Positions 7,280 through 16,199 are shown, numbered from the stretch's first letter. The stretch: 33,267 nucleotides of DNA from Pseudophaeobacter leonis (GCF_002087335.1 NZ_MWVJ01000051.1:1-33267); one strand, 5' to 3'. Notes: generated from the letters alone by a model not told the origin. Numbers and translations are program-made.

Positions 7280-8929
7280 TCAGCGCAGTTGCTTGCCCTC
7301 AGGCCAGCTCAGGGTGGTTTCCAGCCGGATCAGCCTGTCTTCACCGGGCGCCAGATCAAATTCCCAGGCCAGAATACCGCGTTGTTTATCGACATTCTCA
7401 TGCGCGGGGCGCGGCGCGGCAACCCAGTCAATTTCCAACTCCTCCTGCTGACTATAAGGCACCCGGTCCAGCAGGCGCAGCGGCCAGGTCTCTGCGGTCA
7501 GGTTCACCGCCGAGATCTCCACCGCTTCCTCGCGCTGATTGCTGCGCGAAATCACCCCGCGTTCACCGTCGCTTTTCTGCAGCACATCCCGCGCCAGACG
7601 CAACCCGCGGATGGCGCCAAAGCCAAGTGCCGCCTCCTGGCCAGCCGCAAGCCCCGCAAAGGCGGCAAAGGTAACCAGCTTGCCATCCATAAAATGGGGC
7701 ACCCAGTCTGCCGCCAGCAGGTCCTCACCAAATGTATTGCTGATCTCAGCCACGCGATACGCTGTTTCATCGCGGGCGGGAACTGCCACGGCCAAAACCT
7801 TGGCCTCGGTGGTCAGCCTGTCCATATCCAGCCGCAGGATATCCGCGCCAGAGGCAATCGAAACCGGATGGCTAAAGTGATAGCTCACCCCCGGCCCGCT
7901 GGTGTCAGCCCCCCAGCTCGCCCCAGCACGCGCATCCTCCATGACAACGGCCTCGACCATCGGCGCCTCAGAGGCGGCAAAATCACTTTGTGACAACAGG
8001 CGTTGCCATGGGTCCGGACGAGGCGTCCCAACCCGGCGCAACAATGGCGGCAGATAGGAGGGCGCGCCCTGCTCGCCCGGCTCCAGGGTCGAGATCGTCA
8101 GATCCACCGCCTCCCAGTTTTCGCCGGTATTCTGGCTTACGCCAAATCCGCGCTGCAGTGATACCTTAGCCATGCCTCCCGTGGTCAGATGCCAGGCATA
8201 GCTAGGCTCTGAATAGACCTCACCCTTGGTGAAATAGCGCAGCTCCAGCTGGCCGGCTCCGGCCTCCGGAACATCCACCTCGACCACCAGATAGAGCCGG
8301 TCGCTGTCCTCGCGCGAAATCGCCGCCAGCGCCTGCACAGCCGCCTGCAGCTCGTCTTGCAGCGCCTCCAGCTCAGCTTCGATGTTGCGGGCACGGATCT
8401 GCGCCGCCAGCGCCTGTTTGCCTGCGGCATCGGCCTCCTGCGAGATCATCCGGGTGATCTGGCGCAGCGCGTCAGCGCCCGCATCAGCAAGACCTTCATT
8501 GCTGCCCAGTTGTTCCAGAAAGCCAATGGCGGTCTCGGCGGCCGAGGCCGCGGACCTGGCCTGGCCTGAGGCGTCATAGACGCTTTGAATACGCGCCTCG
8601 ATCTCCTTGATCACCGCCTCGGCGGCCAGCAGCTCCGGGTCATTTGCAGTGCGCGGCGGGACGCCGTCATAGCGAAACAGCAACGCGGTCTGATCCGCCC
8701 CAGTCAGATCAATCTGCAGCGTCTCCAGATCAGCGGTTTTGGGAATATTGCTCAGGATCAGGCGATGCTGCCCCAAAGGCAGGTCAAGATCCGCCCGCCG
8801 GGTGATCTCGGCCAGCTGCGGAAATACCGGGACCTCAGCCACCCGGCTGGTGACCGCAATGTCACCGCCCCAGGCAAAAGAGGCGACCGAACTGGCCAGC
8901 AGCGAAAAAAGGGAGAGGGAAAAACGCAT
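7280..8929 (-). CDS. MuiA-like DUF4140/DUF4139 exported protein
   Basis: 549 residues with a signal peptide (MRFSLSLFSLLASSVASFAWG). The N-terminal part, ITRRADLDLPLGQHRLILSNIPKTAD, is the DUF4140 barrel that opens the 'mucoidy inhibitor A' family. A coiled-coil region of about 130 residues rich in Glu, Ala and Gln follows (EIEARIQSVYDASGQARSAA onward to LEALQDELQAAVQAL). The C-terminal half, with LELRYFTKGEVYSEPSYAWHL and ending in WEFDLAPGEDRLIRLETTLSWP, is DUF4139. The biochemical role of the family is not known; the name comes from a mucoidy phenotype. The protein is expected in the periplasm or at the envelope. No full ribosome site is seen (AGATAGAGATTTCCC). It stands alone, convergent with the importer operon. 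Confidence 0.87.
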   Translation of the reverse strand: MRFSLSLFSLLASSVASFAWGGDIAVTSRVAEVPVFPQLAEITRRADLDLPLGQHRLILSNIPKTADLETLQIDLTGADQTALLFRYDGVPPRTANDPELLAAEAVIKEIEARIQSVYDASGQARSAASAAETAIGFLEQLGSNEGLADAGADALRQITRMISQEADAAGKQALAAQIRARNIEAELEALQDELQAAVQALAAISREDSDRLYLVVEVDVPEAGAGQLELRYFTKGEVYSEPSYAWHLTTGGMAKVSLQRGFGVSQNTGENWEAVDLTISTLEPGEQGAPSYLPPLLRRVGTPRPDPWQRLLSQSDFAASEAPMVEAVVMEDARAGASWGADTSGPGVSYHFSHPVSIASGADILRLDMDRLTTEAKVLAVAVPARDETAYRVAEISNTFGEDLLAADWVPHFMDGKLVTFAAFAGLAAGQEAALGFGAIRGLRLARDVLQKSDGERGVISRSNQREEAVEISAVNLTAETWPLRLLDRVPYSQQEELEIDWVAAPRPAHENVDKQRGILAWEFDLAPGEDRLIRLETTLSWPEGKQLR

Positions 8930-9103
8930 GGGAAATCTCTATCTGGTTTTGGAAGGCATGAACGAAAGGGTCAAAAGATGTGTCGCCATAGTAGAGCCCG
9001 GGCGTCCAGACAAAAGTGGTAGTTCCTCTGGCTGCGCCCCTTGGCGCAAATTTGCCGACCTCTGGCCAATTTCCCTGGCCAAAAACCCTCCTGCGCAAAT
9101 GCA

Positions 9104-9130
9104 AAAACGGTGCCGTTCTGGCACCGTTTT
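9104..9130 (-). terminator. Rho-independent terminator after the small unknown gene
   Basis: AAAACGGTGCC (9104-9114) pairs with GGCACCGTTTT (9120-9130) over a 5-base loop. On the minus strand the stem is followed by a run of T, a standard intrinsic terminator 74 bases after the stop of the gene at 9204. The symmetric A and T runs mean it could act in both directions. Confidence 0.85.
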
Positions 9131-9203
9131 CATCCTCACTGGCACGACCGCAGATCCTGCGCAGCCAGTGGTCAACTCTCAATACTGTTGTATCGGCAAG
9201 GTC

Positions 9204-9581
9204 TCAGTGTTGCGCCGGAGCCAGCTCTGCGGCCAGACGGGTCGGAGCCTTGCGGACGGGGCGCACCCGCTTGAACCGCTGTTCCAGATCACTGGACGGA
9301 AAGCCAAGAAAGCCACAGGTGCAGATCTTGACGTGGCTTTGCGCATCAAAGAGGTGCATATGCCCCTTGGTACGCTTCATGTAGAACCCTTTGTCTTGCA
9401 GCCCGCTGCGCAGCTCTGACCAGGTCTTGGCCCGCTGGAAATCTGGCGTCAGCATGATACGCAGCTGGATCGCCATCTCCGTATCCATACGATCCTGATC
9501 ACTGGCGCTGGACCAGGCTGTCTGCTGCATCGCTGAATCACCGGTTGTCTGTGTTTCGCGTTCAAAATCTTTCGAGTACAT
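9204..9581 (-). CDS. Hypothetical protein of 125 residues
   Basis: I do not recognise a named family. The N-terminal 35 residues are polar and probably disordered. The middle contains LRIMLTPDFQRAKTWSELRSGLQDKGFYMKRTKGHMHLFD, followed by a short Cys pair (KICTCGF) and FLGFPSSDLEQRFKRVRP. The pattern TWSEL..GL..KGFY with a later FLG..SSDLE.RF recalls a small fold seen at the ends of relaxase-like proteins, but this is only resemblance by eye. The C-terminus is basic and Ala/Pro rich. No signal peptide or membrane span is visible. It has its own terminator and a terminator upstream (after asd), so it is probably a single-gene unit. The start at 9581 has only a weak ribosome site, and an internal ATG (MQQTAW) is possible. 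Confidence 0.65.
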   Translation of the reverse strand: MYSKDFERETQTTGDSAMQQTAWSSASDQDRMDTEMAIQLRIMLTPDFQRAKTWSELRSGLQDKGFYMKRTKGHMHLFDAQSHVKICTCGFLGFPSSDLEQRFKRVRPVRKAPTRLAAELAPAQH

Positions 9582-9660
9582 GGCTCACATCCCGTTTTCA
9601 AATCCCACACTCAGAATATTGGATTTTGTGGCCAGATTTGGGCAGTCCTGCAAAAGAGTA

Positions 9661-9686
9661 AGGGCCACCTCTTGCGAAGCGGCCCT
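9661..9686 (-). terminator. Terminator after asd
   Basis: AGGGCC (9661-9666) pairs with GGCCCT (9681-9686); on the minus strand the stem is followed by TACTCTTTT. It lies 24 bases past the asd stop. Confidence 0.6.
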
Positions 9687-9709
9687 CCTAACCAAAAGTA
9701 CAAAAAGCT

Positions 9710-10732
9710 TTAGCCTTTCTTGAGCACTTCGCGGCCCAGAAGTTCGGCGATTTGTACCGCGTTCAGGGCAGCACCCTTGCGCAGATTGTCGCTGACGCAC
9801 CACAGATTCAAACCGTTATCGATGGTGGAATCCTGGCGTATGCGACTGATAAACGTGGCAAAATCTCCAACGCATTCAACCGGGGTGACATAGCCGCCAT
9901 CTTCGCGCTTATCGATCACCATGATGCCGGGTGCTTCGCGCAGGATGTCGCGGGCCTCGTCTTCATCAAGATGGTCTTCTGTTTCAATATTGATCGATTC
10001 AGAGTGGCCCACAAAGACCGGGACTCGCACACAGGTGGCCGTGACCTTGATGGATTTATCGATGATTTTCTTGGTTTCGGCGACCATTTTCCATTCTTCT
10101 TTGGTCGATCCGTCGTCCATGAACACGTCGATATGGGGAATCACATTAAAGGCGATCTGCTTGGGGTACACCGTAGGCGGCACCTCTTTGGTCGGGTTGT
10201 AGATCGACTTGGTCTGCTCCCACAGCTCGTCGATCGCCTCTTTGCCCGACCCGGACACCGACTGATAGGTCGAGACCACAACGCGTTTGATCGTGGCGCG
10301 GTCATGCAGCGGCTTCAGCGCCACAACCATCTGCGCGGTTGAGCAGTTGGGGTTGGCGATGATGTTCTTCTTGGCATAGCCATGGATCGCCTCGGGGTTC
10401 ACCTCGGGAACGATCAGCGGCACGTCGGCGTCATAGCGGTACAGCGACGAGTTATCGATCACCACACAGCCCGCCTTGGCGGCCTTGGGGGCGTATTTCT
10501 TTGTCGCGTCTGATCCAATGGCAAACAGTGCCATGTCCCAGCCGGTGAAATCAAAGGTGTCGAGATCCTGGGTCTTCAACGTTTTGTCGCCGAACGTCAC
10601 CTCGGTTCCCAGCGATTTACGGCTGGCCAGAACAGCAACCTCATCCGCAGGGAACTGGCGCTCGGCCAGGATGTTCAACATTTCGTGGCCCACATTGCCT
10701 GTGGCGCCAACGACGACGACGCGATAACCCAT
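9710..10732 (-). CDS. asd: Aspartate-semialdehyde dehydrogenase
   Basis: 340 residues, normal for the enzyme that reduces 4-aspartyl phosphate to aspartate semialdehyde with NADPH, the branch step to lysine, diaminopimelate, threonine and methionine. The N-terminal nucleotide site reads VVVVGATGNVGHEML. The catalytic Cys130 lies in NIIANPNCSTAQ and the active-site His in RVPVFVGHSESI. STYQSVSGSGKEAIDEL is another conserved block. The ribosome site CTGGAG is well placed and the frame is clean. A short hairpin (CCGACC/GGTCGG, 10752-10767) lies just upstream, between it and the preceding MFS gene. Confidence 0.97.
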   Translation of the reverse strand: MGYRVVVVGATGNVGHEMLNILAERQFPADEVAVLASRKSLGTEVTFGDKTLKTQDLDTFDFTGWDMALFAIGSDATKKYAPKAAKAGCVVIDNSSLYRYDADVPLIVPEVNPEAIHGYAKKNIIANPNCSTAQMVVALKPLHDRATIKRVVVSTYQSVSGSGKEAIDELWEQTKSIYNPTKEVPPTVYPKQIAFNVIPHIDVFMDDGSTKEEWKMVAETKKIIDKSIKVTATCVRVPVFVGHSESINIETEDHLDEDEARDILREAPGIMVIDKREDGGYVTPVECVGDFATFISRIRQDSTIDNGLNLWCVSDNLRKGAALNAVQIAELLGREVLKKG

Positions 10733-10751
10733 TTCGTTTCTCCAGTTTCAT

Positions 10752-10767
10752 CCGACCCTGTGGTCGG
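10752..10767 (-). terminator. Short hairpin between the MFS gene and asd
   Basis: CCGACC (10752-10757) pairs with GGTCGG (10762-10767), loop CTGT. It lies 43 bases past the MFS stop and 20 bases before the asd start on the minus strand. There is no T tract, so it may terminate the MFS transcript weakly or lie in the asd leader. Confidence 0.35.
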
Positions 10768-10810
10768 CTGTGGTCTCTTATAGGCAAATTCTCTGTGAAT
10801 AAAGGGCTGC

Positions 10811-11983
10811 TCAGTCCATGCTGTCGCGGCTGAACAGATAAACCACACAGCCCAGCGCCAGAGTCAGGGCAAAAAAGCCAAATATCGCCAAATAAGGCGC
10901 CGCTGGCTCTCCTCCTGCCAGGCTGCCATGCAGGCGACCCGAGGCGAATTGCATGATCCCCACGCCGCCAATGCCAAAGAAGTTGAGCAGCGTCACGCCG
11001 CGCCCCACCAGATGCGGCGGCACAAAGGCGCGCCCATGGGCAATGACCACCGGGAAAGATCCGCCCAGAAATCCAACAAGCGCCATCACGCCAATTGGCA
11101 TCCAGACCGGCGCGCCACTGACGGCGATCAGCGCCAGCATCGCCAGCACGCCCAGCGCATTGCCGCCAAAGATCACCCATTTGCGACTGCCAAACACCCG
11201 GTCCAGTGGCCCATAAACAAAGGTGCCCGCCACCATGGCCATGCCCATCACCAGCGTCGCAAGACCAATTCCGCCGGTATCCAGACCGTAGACATCGCTC
11301 AGATAGGGGCCAATCCACAACCCCCGCAGCGCACCTGACGGCGCGTAGCAGACAAACATCAAAGGAAAGATCGCCCAGAGCACCGGCATCCTTAACAGAT
11401 CCAGCACCGATCCCTTTTGCCCGCCTTCAGGCTTTTCCGGGTCCTGCACAGCAAAGAAGATCCCCGAGGCCACCAGCCAGGAGGCCAGCGCCAGCCCCCA
11501 GAGCGTCGCGCGCCAGCCAAACAGATCCACCGCCAGCGCGGTGGGATAGGAGGCCACAAGATTGCCCACCGAACCCATCCCCAGCATCATCGCGGCCAGC
11601 GTGGCAAACCGCGCCACCGGATACTGTCGGGCAAAGATATAGTATGAGGCCATCAACACCGGTGAGCAGCCAATGCCGATAAAGAACATCGCCATGCTGA
11701 CATGAAACGGTGTTGTCGCCATGGCAAAGACCGCAGCCCCGCCGGCGCCGCCTAAAAACAGCAACCAAGAAGCCGTCCGGCGCGGGCCAATGTGATCCAA
11801 TGCCCAGCCCACCGGCAGCTGCATGGCGGCAAAGGACAGGAACCACATGCCCGAGGCCAAGGCGAGGTCATCGGGAGCCGCGCCAATATCCTGCCCCAGA
11901 ACCGAGGCCAGAACGGCCAGAAAGGCCCGGAAAAACTGGCTCAGCACATAGGCGAGACACAGCATGATCAATCCTGCCTGCAT
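10811..11983 (-). CDS. MFS transporter
   Basis: 390 residues from the ATG at 11983, chosen because AAAGGGAG lies 8 bases upstream; the frame stays open to 12172 but that extension has no transporter character. It is a 12-span inner-membrane protein of the major facilitator superfamily. The loop between spans 2 and 3 reads GWALDHIGPRRTASW, a form of the family's G-x-x-x-D-R/K-x-G-R-R motif, and GPLDRVFGSRKWV marks the matching loop in the second half. Both halves are complete. The substrate cannot be predicted from the sequence. It lies upstream of asd in the same direction with a small hairpin between them. Confidence 0.88.
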   Translation of the reverse strand: MQAGLIMLCLAYVLSQFFRAFLAVLASVLGQDIGAAPDDLALASGMWFLSFAAMQLPVGWALDHIGPRRTASWLLFLGGAGGAAVFAMATTPFHVSMAMFFIGIGCSPVLMASYYIFARQYPVARFATLAAMMLGMGSVGNLVASYPTALAVDLFGWRATLWGLALASWLVASGIFFAVQDPEKPEGGQKGSVLDLLRMPVLWAIFPLMFVCYAPSGALRGLWIGPYLSDVYGLDTGGIGLATLVMGMAMVAGTFVYGPLDRVFGSRKWVIFGGNALGVLAMLALIAVSGAPVWMPIGVMALVGFLGGSFPVVIAHGRAFVPPHLVGRGVTLLNFFGIGGVGIMQFASGRLHGSLAGGEPAAPYLAIFGFFALTLALGCVVYLFSRDSMD

Positions 11984-12472
11984 TTTCGGCGCTCCCTTTG
12001 GGTAGTTTTTTTGTTTTGCGCGACCATAGAGCATCTGATGCCCCATGGTCGCGCAGCGAGCTTGCATGTTTGCCGCTTGGGTACAATTGCAATTGGGAGT
12101 TAAGACTGAAATGGGCAAACACCGCAGACATGGAAAATGCCTGATTTGGGGGGCAGACTTTGGCGCATACATCTAAGCCGCTTTGCTCACTGGGGCTTTG
12201 CTTGATGGCGGCTTTTCTGTGGGTCCCGTTTGGGTTGACACGACTGGCCTCCTGCGCGTCCTCAAACGCACCTCTTAGGCTCGCGTCTCACCCCACAAAT
12301 CAATCGCATCGAGACGCGCGCCGAATTACAGCATAGAGTGACGGCGCAGAAATATATGTCGGGACAAGGCGGCGCCAACAAAAATGCTGACGCCGCCTGT
12401 TAAATCATTAAATCTTATTGCAAATGTAACAGAGCGCACCCTGCTCCACCGCGCGAAAACCCGACCTGAAAT
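11984..12472. other. 489-base gap between MFS and carbonic anhydrase genes
   Basis: No credible gene is seen. It contains an 8-bp inverted repeat CGCGTCTC/GAGACGCG around 12282-12318, the terminator-like hairpin at 12367-12398 and an AT-rich stretch (TTAAATCATTAAATCTTATT) near 12400-12420, all of which would lie upstream of the MFS gene and downstream of the carbonic anhydrase gene. Confidence 0.6.
12367..12398 (-). terminator. Hairpin downstream of the carbonic anhydrase gene
   Basis: AGGCGGCG (12367-12374) pairs with CGCCGCCT (12391-12398) with a 16-base loop, 74 bases past the carbonic anhydrase stop. The following bases on the minus strand (TGTCCCG) are not T-rich, so termination strength is uncertain. 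Confidence 0.45.
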
Positions 12473-13123
12473 TCAGACTTGCTGGAACTGTTCCGCTTTG
12501 GGGTCATAACACTCCAGCCCGCCTTCACCGATATCGGTCCACAGCCCATGCAGGCTGAGACTGCCATCTTTGACGGCCCCCTCGATAAAGGGAAAGGTCA
12601 TCAGGTTCTCCAGCGAGGCGACAACCGCCTGACGTTCAAACTGACGCGCCTGCTGCTCTTCGTCTTCGATCTCGGCAACCAGCTCGAACTTGGGTTTGAG
12701 GATATCCATCCAGCGCCCGACAAAGCTTTCTTTGGCCTCCAGCAGCGGCGCATGGCCTTCGCACATGTCGATACAGCCCTGCACACCGCCACATTGCGAA
12801 TGCCCCAGAACGATAAGATGCGCGACCTTTAACACGGTCACAGCATATTCCACCGTCGCACTGGTGCCGTGATGGTCACCATCAGGCGCATAGGGCGGTA
12901 CCAGGTTGGCAATATTGCGGTGAATAAAGAACTCACCCTGGTCCGCCCCAAAGATCGAGGTCACATGCACCCGGCTGTCGCAACAGGAAATAACCATGGC
13001 GCGCGGCCGCTGACCTTCGGCGGCCAGTCGGCGGTACCAACCTTGATTGTCCTTATACGCAGTGGCCTTCCAGCCATGGTAACGTGTGACCAGATAACTG
13101 GGTAGAGGTTTGGCAAATTCCAT
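12473..13123 (-). CDS. Beta-class carbonic anhydrase
   Basis: 216 residues from the ATG at 13123; an ATG at 13132 is also possible, but the AGGGG block touches it and is better spaced for 13123. The enzyme interconverts CO2 and bicarbonate in the cytosol with zinc. The zinc ligands and active-site pair of the beta class are present: Cys47, Asp49 and Arg51 in SCCDSR, then His108 and Cys111 in GHSQCGG. HRNIANLVPP and ATVEYAVTVLKVAHLIVLGH are further family blocks. The frame extends upstream to 13504 but that part overlaps the divergent gene and is a shadow. It probably supplies bicarbonate for carboxylases such as the one encoded by accD at the other end of the window (inference). Confidence 0.95.
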   Translation of the reverse strand: MEFAKPLPSYLVTRYHGWKATAYKDNQGWYRRLAAEGQRPRAMVISCCDSRVHVTSIFGADQGEFFIHRNIANLVPPYAPDGDHHGTSATVEYAVTVLKVAHLIVLGHSQCGGVQGCIDMCEGHAPLLEAKESFVGRWMDILKPKFELVAEIEDEEQQARQFERQAVVASLENLMTFPFIEGAVKDGSLSLHGLWTDIGEGGLECYDPKAEQFQQV

Positions 13124-13259
13124 ACGAAGCATCCCCTGATATGTGCCTTGGCGGTGCTGATATCCTGCATTGTTAGCAAATTCGAGCGATTTGAACAGCC
13201 GCGTGGAAACCTTTTGACAACCACTGGAGCGCAAATTGGCAACGTGCCGTGGGGGCACA

Positions 13260-13269
13260 CTAAATTTAG
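13260..13269. promoter_or_regulatory. Perfect palindrome in the divergent gap
   Basis: CTAAATTTAG is a 10-base perfect palindrome, unusually AT-rich for this DNA, between the divergent carbonic anhydrase and hypothetical genes. It could be an operator or part of a promoter; this is a guess from position and composition. Confidence 0.25.
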
Positions 13270-13300
13270 GGTGAATGTGGTGGCTAATATACTCACCGTC

Positions 13301-13660
13301 ATGCAGGCGGAAAACGTAAGGCTGGATCCAGACAAGCTGGGCGAGCTTTACACACAACTTGGCGAAACGGCGGCAGAAGATGTCGTCTGTCGCGCCATCG
13401 AAGAGCTGGCTGTGCGCCTGACGCATTGCGAACGGCTTTGGCGTCAGAACAACATGGCCGATCTGCGCAAAAACGCGCGGTCCCTGATTGCAATCGCAGA
13501 TCAAATCGGCATGAGCGCCATGGCGATGATCGCCCGCGATGTGACGCAGGCTGTCGACAACGAGGATGTGGCTGCAGTCGCATCAATCCTGTTTCGCTTG
13601 CTGCGCGTCGGAGAACGCTCCCGAACAGCGGTGTGGGATCAGCAGGATCTCACCGTGTGA
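13301..13660 (+). CDS. Small all-helical hypothetical protein
   Basis: 119 residues from the ATG at 13301; GTG codons at 13271, 13277 and 13280 are alternative starts and no site has a good ribosome sequence. The protein is soluble and rich in Ala, Leu and Arg with amphipathic helices: LGELYTQLGETAAEDVVCRAIEELAVRL, a central helix with NNMADLRKNARSLIAIADQIG, then MAMIARDVTQAVDNEDVAAVASILFRLLRVGERS. The length and the helix pattern with DLRKNARSLIAIADQIGM resemble histidine-phosphotransfer (Hpt) domains, yet no clear phospho-acceptor His stands in the expected place, so I do not assign that function. It is divergent from carbonic anhydrase and precedes the aminopeptidase gene by 217 bases. Codon use looks genuine. 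Confidence 0.7.
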   Translation: MQAENVRLDPDKLGELYTQLGETAAEDVVCRAIEELAVRLTHCERLWRQNNMADLRKNARSLIAIADQIGMSAMAMIARDVTQAVDNEDVAAVASILFRLLRVGERSRTAVWDQQDLTV

Positions 13661-13877
13661 CGCGTGCCCAGCCTGTGGGACCTCTGCAAGGGCCGCTTCA
13701 GGGGCCGCTTATGCCCGGGTCCCGTCCAAACCAGCTGTGACAGGTCCCGGCGTGTTCTGTGGGCCTTTTGTGTTTTGTTTTTTTAAAAAGTCTATTGCCG
13801 GAAATGACAGCCAGGGCTTGCAGGCAGCTGGGGGGCAGATACTCTGATGGATGATCGCGTCCAACCGGAGTTTCCTC

Positions 13878-15322
13878 ATGGCCCCTCGCTTTGCCTCAGC
13901 CTCAGCCACTGCCGTTCCGCTTTATCTGATTGAGCAGGACCAGCTGCAAAGCTGGCTCAGCCATCAGTCTGCGACGGTGCAGGCCTGGGTTACAAACAAT
14001 GGCTTTACCGCTGCCTGACCGCAGGCTCTGCTGGTGCCGGGGCCGGATGGCTCTGCGCTGCTGGCGCTGGCCGGGTATGGCACCGCATCGCAACGGAGCC
14101 GCAAGAGGTTTGTCCTGGCGGCAGCTGCCGAGAGCCTCCCCGCTGGCAACTACCAGCTCAACAACGCAACAGAGACCACCGCAGCGCTGGCTCCCGGCTT
14201 GCAGGTCGAGGGCGTGTTGGAAAGCGAATGCCTTGGCTGGCTGCTGAGCCACTATAAATTCACCCGCTACAAGGCCAGCACCTCTGCCGCATCCGGTGGC
14301 GGCGCCCTGTCCGGTGCGGGCGCCGGGTTGGTGGCACCAACGGGCATTGATGCTGCTGCGATAGAATCACTGGCGGCAGCAGAATGCCTCACCCGTGATC
14401 TGATCAACACACCCGCCGCCGACATGGGACCTGCGCAGCTGGAAGCCGCCGTTGAAGCCCTGGCGTCTGAGTTTGACGCCTCGATTGGCGTGATCACCGG
14501 CGATGAGCTGATTGAGGCGAATCTGCCTCTGATCCACACCGTTGGCCGGGCCGCCGAACAAGCGCCGCGCCTCATTGACATGCACTGGGGCAGCACCGGC
14601 CCCCGGCTGACGCTGGTGGGCAAGGGCGTTTGTTTTGACACTGGCGGGCTTAATCTCAAACCCGGCTCCAGCATGGGGTTGATGAAAAAGGACATGGGCG
14701 GCGCTGCCAATGTGCTGGGACTGGCCCGCATGATCATGGCCGCCGGGCTTGCTGTTCAGTTGCGGGTGCTGATCCCCGCCGTCGAGAATTCTGTGGCGGG
14801 CAATGCCTTTCGCCCCGGTGATGTGCTGACCTCCCGCAAGGGGCTGACGGTCGAGATCAACAATACCGACGCCGAGGGCCGTCTGGTGCTGGCGGATGCG
14901 CTGAGCCTCGCCGAAGAAGGATCGCCGGATCTGGTGATTTCCATGGCCACCCTCACCGGTGCGGCCCGGGTGGCGGTCGGCCCCGATCTGGCGCCGTTTT
15001 ATACCGATAGTGATTCGGACGGCGCAGCCCTTGCGACCGGGGCAAGCTCCCAGGCCGACCCGGTCTGGCGCATGCCATTTCACGCGCCCTATGAGGCAAT
15101 GATAGAGCCCGCGATTGCCGATCTCGATAATGCGCCCTCGGGCGGCTTTGCCGGATCAATCACCGCCGCCCTCTTCTGCGCCGGTTTGCCCCAGACAGTC
15201 GCTATATGCATTTCGACATTTATGGCTGGATGCCCACGGCCATGCCGGGCTGCCCCAAGGGCGGCACCCGCCAGGGCTGTCGCGCGATTTTTGCCGCCCT
15301 GCCCACACTGCTAAAGCTCTGA
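13878..15322 (+). pseudogene. Leucyl aminopeptidase family (M17) gene, stop codon and frameshift
   Basis: A cytosolic two-metal aminopeptidase that trims N-terminal residues from peptides. The reading begins at 13878 (MAPRFASASATAVPLYLIEQ) and is cut by an in-frame TGA at 14016-14018 (codon 47), after which the same frame resumes with ALLVPGPDG. The metal and catalytic blocks are intact: GKGVCFDTGGLNLKPGS, the following KKDMGGAANV, and NTDAEGRLVLADAL. Near the end a single base is missing at about 15174-15175: CTCTTCTG should read CTCTTTCTG, after which the natural ending (RYMHFDIYGWMP to TLLKL) runs to a TGA at 15320-15322. Read literally the tail is unrelated Pro/Arg/Cys-rich sequence to 15314. 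With one base restored the length is 481 codons apart from the stop, normal for the family. Either the gene is dead or both lesions are sequence errors. Confidence 0.85.
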
Positions 15323-15329
15323 GCCCGGC

Positions 15330-16199
15330 ATGAGTGATCCCAGCCGCACCCCTCCCACCCCCCCCGTTTCCAGCTGCACCGATTCCCGCCGCACTGCCGC
15401 CAACGACCGTGTCATCGCCGCGCATCTGCCGCATCCCGGCAAAGATCTGCGCGTGGTGACCGGCCATGCCGCGCGTATTGCCCTGCCAGTGGTGGATCTG
15501 TTGCGCCGCCCCGAGGGGCCGCGTGACCGGCAGCTTTTGTCTGGTGAGGCCGTCACCCACTATGAGACGCATCACGGCTGGGCCTTTGTTCAGGCCGCCC
15601 GGGACAACTACACTGGCTATCTGCCCGCTGATGCCCTGGCAGCGGCCCAAACAGCCAGCCACTGGATCAGTGCGCCCGCAAGCCATGCCTATTCAGCCGC
15701 AGATTTCAAATCCCCCGAGACCCAGGCCCTCAGCTTTGGCAGCCAGGTCGTGGTCTGTGGCCATGAGGGCCGGTTTGCAGCAACCGATCTGGGATTTATC
15801 CCTCAGGTCCATCTCAGCCCAACCGGCAAGGTGCTGACAGATCCTGTCACGGTGGCCGAGAGCTTTGTTGGCACGCCTTATCTGTGGGGCGGCAACAGCC
15901 GTTTTGGCATCGACTGTTCCGGGCTGGTCCAGGCGGCCTGTCGGGCCTGCGGCATCCCCTGTCCCGGCGACAGCGACCAGCAAGAGGCAGAGCTTGGCGC
16001 GGCCCTGCCCGCGGGCAGCCCCTATCAGCGCGGCGATCTTTTGTTCTGGAAAGGCCATGTGGCCCTGGTGCGCGACCCCACCCCCCTGCTGCATGCCAAT
16101 GTGCATGCCATGGCGGTGGCGTTTGAGCCATTGGACGCGGCCCTGACGCGCATCAAGGATCAGGGCGACGGGCCGGTCACGGCGCACAGGAGGCTATAG
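15330..16199 (+). CDS. NlpC/P60 family cysteine hydrolase with SH3-like domain
   Basis: 289 residues, 7 bases after the true aminopeptidase stop, so the two are probably co-transcribed. The family cuts D-glutamyl-diaminopimelate-type bonds in cell wall peptides. Residues about 45-110 form a bacterial SH3-like unit (LRRPEGPRDRQLLSGEAV, then GWAFVQAARDNYTGYLPADAL), which binds wall or peptide. The C-terminal domain has catalytic Cys196 in RFGIDCSGLVQ, His243 in KGHVALV and a third polar residue in HANVHAMAV. No signal peptide is seen, suggesting a cytosolic role in recycling wall peptides with the aminopeptidase, as inferred for similar pairs. A 10-base tandem repeat lies at the stop codon. Confidence 0.9.
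   Translation: MSDPSRTPPTPPVSSCTDSRRTAANDRVIAAHLPHPGKDLRVVTGHAARIALPVVDLLRRPEGPRDRQLLSGEAVTHYETHHGWAFVQAARDNYTGYLPADALAAAQTASHWISAPASHAYSAADFKSPETQALSFGSQVVVCGHEGRFAATDLGFIPQVHLSPTGKVLTDPVTVAESFVGTPYLWGGNSRFGIDCSGLVQAACRACGIPCPGDSDQQEAELGAALPAGSPYQRGDLLFWKGHVALVRDPTPLLHANVHAMAVAFEPLDAALTRIKDQGDGPVTAHRRL

Noticed and set aside
7151..7993. Plus-strand open frame of 280 codons over the repeat and the end of the MuiA-like gene.
   Set aside because: No ribosome site, atypical composition, and it lies opposite a recognisable gene.
14016..14018. The TGA in the aminopeptidase gene as a selenocysteine codon.
   Set aside because: M17 enzymes have no Cys or Sec at this N-terminal place, no selenocysteine insertion hairpin was seen just after it, and the same gene has a frameshift.
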